The position numbers and the translations under genes were made by a program. A stretch of DNA of 9,774 nucleotides from Streptomyces sp. NRRL WC-3549. Its GTDB lineage: Bacteria; Actinomycetota; Actinomycetes; Streptomycetales; Streptomycetaceae. Position 1 is the first letter of the stretch; each line of letters opens with the position of its first letter. The notes beneath the pieces are model-generated. The model worked only from the letters and a program-made list of their open reading frames with translations. It was not told the origin of the DNA and did no database searches. Positions 6,109 through 9,774 of this stretch are shown piece after piece. The DNA lies in contig NZ_KL585411.1 of assembly GCF_000721935.1 (NCBI RefSeq), positions 11,310 through 21,083 on the forward strand. Reading direction: 5' to 3'.

Positions 6109-6137
6109 GTGGACGGCCGCCGTGTGCGGTCGTCCAC
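6109..6137 (-). promoter_or_regulatory. Stem-loop in the leader of the streptogrisin mRNA
   Basis: GTGGACG (6109-6115) pairs with CGTCCAC (6131-6137), and the inner GCCGC pairs with GCGGT including one G-U. The result is a 12-bp stem with a 5-nt loop. It lies between the candidate promoter and the ribosome site, 40-68 nt before the start codon. It may stabilise the message or control its translation; the role is inferred. Confidence 0.5.
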
Positions 6138-6181
6138 GGACCAGATGGGTCTGATCGTGAACCTGCCAACCGCACGGCCTG

Positions 6182-6211
6182 AATATGTGGCTCCGCTTGA
6201 TCCGGTGACAA
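6182..6211 (-). promoter_or_regulatory. Candidate promoter of the streptogrisin gene
   Basis: On the minus strand TTGTCA (6211-6206) and CATATT (6187-6182) are separated by 18 nt, resembling a housekeeping sigma-type -35/-10 pair. This A/T-rich patch stands out in the GC-rich upstream region. It would give a leader of about 105 nt containing the stem-loop at 6109-6137. Confidence 0.4.
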
Positions 6212-6608
6212 GAGGCCCGCCCGGCTCCGTGACGAAAAACGGACGGTGAACCCCGATACGCGGCGAGGTGGCCCGCGGACGGCTTCGTCCGCTCATCGGA
6301 CGGGCGGTGCCCGCGCGGCACCAGGGCGGGCGGCGCGGGGGCACGACGAGGGCTCATGCCCTCCGGCGCCATGCCGTCCGGGGCCGGGTCCGCCTGCCCG
6401 GAGCGGGCGGGCCGCACCCGCCCCGCGCCGGTACGTACGACGGTCTCGGCGGCGGTTGGCCGCGCGGTCGCGATTGGCCGAAAACAGCCCCTACGGCCCC
6501 GGGCTCCCCGCTCCGGGATCCCCGACGTCCGGCTCACGGACACCCCCGGCGCCCGGATGGCCGGCGGCGCCCGGGTGACCAACGACGCCCGCAGGTCCCC
6601 TTCGGACG
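6212..6608. other. About 400 bp without a recognisable gene
   Basis: This stretch separates the streptogrisin upstream region from the end of the DUF4440 gene. Open frames across it have no recognisable motif and no supported start. It contains a perfect 7-bp hairpin, GCGGACG-GCTT-CGTCCGC, at 6275-6292, too far from any stop codon to be a confident terminator, and a local direct repeat coding-like ATGCC(C/G)TCCGG at 6356-6380. I see no transposon ends or RNA gene. Confidence 0.5.
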
Positions 6609-6998
6609 TCAGATCTCGGCGAACGGGTCGTCGATGAAGGGGGTGGCCTGGTGGAAGTAGAGCCGCCAGTCGCTGCCGGTCAGCCGCCACAGCGAACTGC
6701 GGTGCGAGCGCAGCCCCCCGGACTCCGTGTCGAAGGTGAGGTGCACCAGGTCTTCGGCGAGTTGCTCCCCGCGCATCCGTGACGCCGTGAGCGGGCCGGG
6801 GCGCGGGGCGTCGGGGTCGGGGGCGGTCAGCGCCACGATGATGGTGTCGCGGTCCCAGAGGCGCCCGCTCGTGCCGATCTCCCGGAAGCCGGGGTGCAGC
6901 ATCGTCGCCAGCAGTTCCGCCGAGGCCCGTACGACCGGGTCGAGGAGGCGGAGTTCGCCCTCGATGGCTGCGGCCACGGCGGGCGAGGGGTCAGTCAC
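6609..6998 (-). CDS. DUF4440/SnoaL-like (NTF2-fold) domain protein
   Basis: This 129-residue protein fits a single NTF2-like/DUF4440 domain. It has an N-terminal helix with paired acidic and leucine residues ([16 protein letters not shown]), then [21 protein letters not shown], and closes with [22 protein letters not shown], the strand pattern typical of the family. Members bind or turn over small molecules, but no reaction can be assigned. The GTG start at 6998 lies inside the end of the DUF1697 gene: the two overlap by 8 nt (GTGACTGA), and GGAG 7 nt upstream is a good ribosome site. The pair is therefore probably one transcript with coupled translation. No terminator is obvious right after its stop. 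Confidence 0.82.
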   Translation of the reverse strand: MTDPSPAVAAAIEGELRLLDPVVRASAELLATMLHPGFREIGTSGRLWDRDTIIVALTAPDPDAPRPGPLTASRMRGEQLAEDLVHLTFDTESGGLRSHRSSLWRLTGSDWRLYFHQATPFIDDPFAEI

Positions 6999-7551
6999 GC
7001 GTCATCTCCACGAGTCGGGCCACGGTGTTCCAGTTGCGGGTGGTCGCGAGGACGCCCCGGTTGAGGGCGGGGCGGGCCAGGGCGTCGGCCAGCTTGGAAC
7101 GGCCGAGCCCGTCCGGCGCGTACAGGTAGAGCTCCCGGGCTCCGAGCCTGAACTCCTCCGGGAGGAACGCGGCGGCGTCCAACGAGGCGAAACGGGCGGC
7201 GTCCACGGACCGGTCGAAGAAGGTGACGTGCAACTGCCTGCCCTCCAGCCGGTCGGCCGGGAACGGGCAGGCCTCGGCCACCTGGGCGAGATAACGGCCG
7301 GTGCGCACCAGGACGTCGACCCGGAACCCGAAGTGTTCCTCGACGGCCCGCTCCAACTCCGCGCCCAGCGTCCCCTCGTCGCCGGACGCGCTGCCGAACA
7401 CGGCGTTACCGCTCTGCAGATGCGTGGCGACACCGGTGTGCCCCAGGTCCGTGAGCAGCGCCCGGAGTTCGGCCATCGGGACTCTCCGGTGACCGCTGAC
7501 GTTGATCCCGCGCAGCAGCGCCGCGTACCTCGTGCTCATACTCCCCACCAT
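6991..7551 (-). CDS. DUF1697 domain-containing protein
   Basis: This 186-residue protein carries the DUF1697 hallmark near its N-terminus: YAALLRGINVSGHRRVPMAELR at about 9-30, followed by GVATHLQSGNAVF. Later parts, LHVTFFDR, ELYLYAPDGLGRSKL and RNWNTVARLVEM, also fit the family. DUF1697 proteins are small cytoplasmic proteins of unknown function. The ATG at 7551 (MVGSMSTRY) is chosen because GAGAGGA lies 7 nt upstream; an ATG at 7539 is possible, but its upstream GGGGAG would be too close. Its last 8 nt overlap the DUF4440 gene. It starts downstream of the S8 protease terminator on the same strand, so it probably depends on its own promoter or on read-through. Confidence 0.85.
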   Translation of the reverse strand: MVGSMSTRYAALLRGINVSGHRRVPMAELRALLTDLGHTGVATHLQSGNAVFGSASGDEGTLGAELERAVEEHFGFRVDVLVRTGRYLAQVAEACPFPADRLEGRQLHVTFFDRSVDAARFASLDAAAFLPEEFRLGARELYLYAPDGLGRSKLADALARPALNRGVLATTRNWNTVARLVEMTRD

Positions 7552-7558
7552 AGAACGG

Positions 7559-7577
7559 TCCTCTCGGCCGGTGAGAG
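7559..7577 (-). promoter_or_regulatory. Ribosome site of the DUF1697 gene inside a small hairpin
   Basis: On the minus strand CTCTC (7577-7573) can pair with GAGAG (7565-7561), and the second arm is part of the GAGAGGA ribosome site. A folded stem would hide the site. The stem is only 5 bp with a 7-nt loop, so regulation by it is only a possibility. Confidence 0.35.
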
Positions 7578-7608
7578 CCGCCGCGCCCCGTGGGGAGGGC
7601 GCGGCGGC
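7577..7608 (-). terminator. Transcription terminator of the S8 protease gene
   Basis: GCCGCCGCGCCC (7577-7588) and GGGCGCGGCGGC (7597-7608) form a perfect 12-bp stem with an 8-nt loop. It begins 25 nt after the protease TAA on the minus strand. The stem is very stable but lacks a U-run, as is common in Streptomyces. It stands between the protease and the DUF1697 gene. Confidence 0.75.
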
Positions 7609-7633
7609 CGGTGTCACCGGTGGTGCCGGGCGG

Positions 7634-8836
7634 TTACTCGACGATCTTCAGGAGCTTGTTCGCGGTGCCCGCGGTCGCGTTGGAGATGGCGTCCGGGGTG
7701 GCCCCCTCGGTGAGAGCCGTGGCGACCTGCTCCGGGGTGGCGTCCGGGTGCCCGCCGAGGTAGACGGCCGCGGCACCGACGACGTGCGGGGTCGCCATGG
7801 ACGTCCCCGAGATGGTGTTCGTACCGTCGTCGCTGTCGTTCCAGTCGGACGTGATGTTCGAGCCGGGGGCGTAGATGTCGACGACCGAACCGTAGTTGGA
7901 GAACGACGACTGCTCGTCGTCGACCGTGGACGAGGCCACCGTGATGGCTTCGGGGACGCGCGAGGGCGAGCCCTGGCCGGCGTCGGAGGACTCGTTGCCC
8001 GCGGCCACCGCGAAGGTGACGCCGGACGCGATGGCCTTCTGGACCGCGGCGTCGAGGGCCGGGTCGGCGCCGCCGCCGAGGCTCATGTTGGCGACGGAGG
8101 GGCCCTCGTGGTTGGCGGTGACCCAGTCGATGCCCGCGACGACCTGTTCGGTGGTCCCGGATCCGGAGTCGTCCAGCACCCGGACGGCCACGATGTCCGC
8201 CTTCTTGGCGACCCCGTGGGCGGCGCCCGCGATGGTGCCGGCCACGTGGGTGCCGTGACCGTTGCCGTCGTCGGCGTCGTCGTCGTCGTCCACGGCGTCG
8301 AAGCCGGAGGTGGCCCGGCCCTCGAAGTCCTCGTGCGTGACCCGGACCCCGGTGTCGATGACGTACGCCGTGACGCCCTCACCCGCGGCGTCCGGGTAGG
8401 TGTACGCGCCGTCACCGGCGGTCTCGGTCTGGTCGATCCGGTCCAGGCCCCAGGAGGGGGGGTTCTCCTGGGTGGCGTCTATATGGAACTTCTTGTTCTG
8501 CACGACCTTGGAGACGGCCGGGTCGGCGGCGAGGCGCTTGGCCTCGGTCTCGGAGAGACCGCTGGCCGAGAAGCCGTTGATGGCGGAGCTGTAGTTCCTC
8601 TCGAGCGTGCCGCCGTAACTCTCGGCGAGCTTGCTCTTGTCGGTCTTCTCGCTCAGCATGACGATGTAGCTGCCGGACACGGCGGTGGCCGCGTCCGCGC
8701 CGTAGACGATACCCATGGCGGGGGCCGGGGCGGCTCCCGCGAACGACGTGCCGAACAGGGTCACACCGGCGGCCGCCGCCACGGCGGTGATGGCGGCGGT
8801 GAGCTTCGTCCGGCGGGCGCGCTGGTGAATGGCCAT
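7634..8836 (-). CDS. Secreted subtilisin-family serine protease precursor (family S8)
   Basis: This 400-residue preproprotein has a signal peptide (positive RARRTK, hydrophobic core, likely cleavage after AGA near 33-36). An I9-type inhibitor propeptide covers about 56-119 (SYIVMLSEKTDKSKLAESYGG to VVQNKKFHIDA). The catalytic domain begins near SWGLDRIDQ. The triad is Asp161 in AYVIDTGV, His194 in GNGHGTHVAG and Ser346 in GTSMATPHV; the oxyanion Asn281 is in AAGNE. I see no cysteine, so unlike proteinase K it has no disulfides. An aspartate run, DDDDDADD at 183-190, precedes the His motif and may bind calcium (inference). The ATG at 8836 has GAGGAGA 10 nt upstream. The stop is TAA, and a strong terminator follows. 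The enzyme would act outside the cell in protein degradation. Fold and catalysis are certain; the physiological substrate is not. Confidence 0.94.
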   Translation of the reverse strand: MAIHQRARRTKLTAAITAVAAAAGVTLFGTSFAGAAPAPAMGIVYGADAATAVSGSYIVMLSEKTDKSKLAESYGGTLERNYSSAINGFSASGLSETEAKRLAADPAVSKVVQNKKFHIDATQENPPSWGLDRIDQTETAGDGAYTYPDAAGEGVTAYVIDTGVRVTHEDFEGRATSGFDAVDDDDDADDGNGHGTHVAGTIAGAAHGVAKKADIVAVRVLDDSGSGTTEQVVAGIDWVTANHEGPSVANMSLGGGADPALDAAVQKAIASGVTFAVAAGNESSDAGQGSPSRVPEAITVASSTVDDEQSSFSNYGSVVDIYAPGSNITSDWNDSDDGTNTISGTSMATPHVVGAAAVYLGGHPDATPEQVATALTEGATPDAISNATAGTANKLLKIVE

Positions 8837-8846
8837 GAAGAGGGGT

Positions 8847-8853
8847 TCTCCTC
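8847..8853 (-). promoter_or_regulatory. Ribosome binding site of the S8 protease gene
   Basis: GAGGAGA on the minus strand lies 10 nt before the ATG at 8836. It supports that start, which also begins a full signal peptide. Confidence 0.7.
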
Positions 8854-9369
8854 GTCATTCTTTGTGGGGGGATTGGCCCTCGGCCGGAAAATCTCCGGGG
8901 GCTGCCTCGAAACCCTGCTCGATTGACGCGCCCAGATCAAGGCCTTCATGTAGACGTCACGCAGTCACCCGGTTCTCTCCACAGGAAACCGAAACACTTA
9001 CGACCAAGTCGGACACCCCCCTCAACTGCCCTTGCAACGACGGCACTTCGGCCGTACCACCGGCCGGAGCGCGGGCGGGATCCGGGCGCAGGGCACCGCC
9101 GGGACCCTCGTACCGGCGGTCAGGCAGCAGGCCCTGGAAGTCGGGCGGGCCGGTCCATCGGGTGGAGCGGGGGTGCGGCCGGACCGTGCGTCGGTGGAGC
9201 CCGGCGCACTGCCGCACAACGAGACCCGGCGCCGAGCAGCGGGACCGGACTCCCCGTTCGCCTGTTGAGCACCGTTTCCTACCGGTATGACCGTGTACAC
9301 GGGCCGTGCCACCGTCCCGGCGTGCCCTCCGACCGTCGAGGTGGCCTGCGCGGATGCGAAAATCGGGTC
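8854..9369. other. Divergent intergenic region between the S8 protease and phosphotransferase genes
   Basis: About 500 bp without a recognisable gene. The part nearest the protease (8860-9010) is less GC-rich, as expected for its promoter and leader, but I find no -35/-10 pair that is clearly better than chance. The rest (about 9020-9260) is GC-rich; open frames across it have no known motif. The right end contains a 12-bp palindrome (9291-9302) and possible promoter elements for the phosphotransferase gene. Confidence 0.5.
9265..9302 (+). promoter_or_regulatory. Candidate promoter with overlapping palindrome for the phosphotransferase gene
   Basis: TTGAGC (9265-9270) and TATGAC (9286-9291) are 15 nt apart, a short but possible promoter spacing. 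The perfect 12-bp palindrome CCGTGTACACGG (9291-9302) would cover the predicted transcription start, where a repressor could act. An alternative is leaderless transcription from GAAAAT at 9358-9363, which sits 6 nt before the ATG; no ribosome site is visible there. Confidence 0.28.
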
Positions 9370-9774
9370 ATGGACGAGATGCGTGCCCGCGAGGTACTGA
9401 CCGCCGCGGGGCTGCCCGCCGACGCCGGGCTGCTCGCGCTCGGCGAGAACGCGGTGTTCGCCGTCGGCGACCTGGTGGCCAAGGTGGGCCGCGCCGCCAC
9501 CTCGCACCCGGAGCTGCGGGAGCGGGCCGAGCGCGAGGTGGCCGTCGCGCGGTGGCTCGCCGACGCGGGTGTGCCCGCCGTCCGCGCCGCCGAATCCGCG
9601 CCACGGCTGGTCGAGGGGCACCCGGTGACGCTGTGGCACCGGCTGCCGGACGCCGTACGCCCGCCCGAACCCCGGGACCTGGCGCCGCTGCTCACCCGGG
9701 TCCACGCGCTGCCCCCGCCCGAGCACTTCACGCTGCCGCGCCGCGAGCTGCTGGGCGGCGTCGAGCGCTGGCTG
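9370..9774 (+). CDS. Aminoglycoside phosphotransferase-family (APH/choline kinase-like) protein, N-terminal part
   Basis: The first 135 codons are present and the gene runs off the right edge with no stop. The N-lobe of an APH-type kinase is visible: LLALGENAVFAVGD resembles the nucleotide-binding loop, Lys38 in VAKVGR would be the ATP-binding lysine, and Glu56 in ERAEREVAVARWLADAGVPAV the paired helix glutamate. LLTRVHALPPP near 113-123 fits the conserved helix with His before the C-lobe. The catalytic HGD motif lies beyond the window. Such proteins phosphorylate small hydroxylated compounds; most actinobacterial members have no proven substrate, so antibiotic resistance should not be assumed. 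The ATG at 9370 is preferred; ATG 9379 is also possible. Codon use matches the other genes. Confidence 0.82.
   Translation, partial: MDEMRAREVLTAAGLPADAGLLALGENAVFAVGDLVAKVGRAATSHPELRERAEREVAVARWLADAGVPAVRAAESAPRLVEGHPVTLWHRLPDAVRPPEPRDLAPLLTRVHALPPPEHFTLPRRELLGGVERWL

Noticed and set aside
4972..6249. Plus-strand open frame of 425 codons
   Set aside because: It is the complement of the streptogrisin gene; the product is Gly/Val/Asp-rich without motifs.
6070..6690. N-terminal extension of the streptogrisin frame to 6690
   Set aside because: It would bury the signal peptide, covers the promoter and leader, and overlaps the DUF4440 gene; the GTG at 6069 with GGAGGA gives the known family start.
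8854..8900. AdpA-type binding site upstream of the S8 protease
   Set aside because: CGGCCGGAAA is the closest stretch to TGGCSNGWWY but differs at key positions, so it is not better than chance.
7502..8926. Plus-strand open frame of 474 codons
   Set aside because: It is the complement of the S8 protease gene, with a repetitive Gly/Val/Arg product.
8957..9217. Minus-strand 86-codon frame upstream of the S8 protease
   Set aside because: Third positions are GC-rich for much of it, but there is no recognisable motif or ribosome site and the end falls in less GC-rich promoter-like sequence. It is not supported as a gene.
9022..9726. Minus-strand 234-codon frame at the right end
   Set aside because: It is antisense to the phosphotransferase gene, which has recognisable kinase motifs.

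Overview
The window is high-GC DNA with strong G/C bias at third codon positions, GTG starts and GC-rich hairpin terminators. A streptogrisin-type serine protease, a mycothiol-dependent nitroreductase homologue and a gene order I recall from Streptomyces sulfur loci all point to Streptomyces or a close relative. The left edge is not genomic: bases 12-30 are the 19-bp engineered Tn5 mosaic end used in tagmentation libraries, so this is a contig end with residual adapter, and real sequence starts near base 31.

Left part (31-4244, + strand) is a sulfur-assimilation operon: the 3' end of cysN (sulfate adenylyltransferase large subunit), a lipoprotein substrate-binding protein, an ABC ATPase and an ABC permease of the SsuABC/TauABC/NrtABC type, and a CbiX/SirB-like sirohydrochlorin chelatase. 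CysN activates sulfate, the transporter probably imports a sulfur compound such as a sulfonate, and the chelatase would supply siroheme for sulfite reductase, which is probably upstream outside the window. The cysN end carries a 28-bp tandem duplication that shifts its frame, and the gap after cysN holds a palindromic repeat of a kind scattered in Streptomyces genomes.

Middle part (4251-6998) is on the minus strand. It holds a DsbA-fold mycothiol-dependent nitroreductase homologue with a CPFA (single-cysteine) active site, convergent with the chelatase gene. Next comes a complete streptogrisin A/B-like secreted protease with a terminator, a candidate promoter and a leader hairpin, then a roughly 400-bp stretch without a gene, then a small DUF4440/SnoaL-like protein.

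Right part (6991-9774) continues on the minus strand with a DUF1697 protein whose end overlaps the DUF4440 start by 8 nt, and a complete secreted subtilisin-family (S8) protease with its own terminator. A divergent intergenic region of about 530 bp follows, and then the first 135 codons of an aminoglycoside phosphotransferase-like (APH/choline kinase) protein that runs off the right edge.

I see no CRISPR array, tRNA, rRNA, insertion sequence or phage gene, and no convincing undescribed multi-gene system. The most useful oddities are the adapter, the cysN duplication, the single-cysteine nitroreductase with its paired near-palindromic upstream sites, and several specific leader or terminator hairpins.
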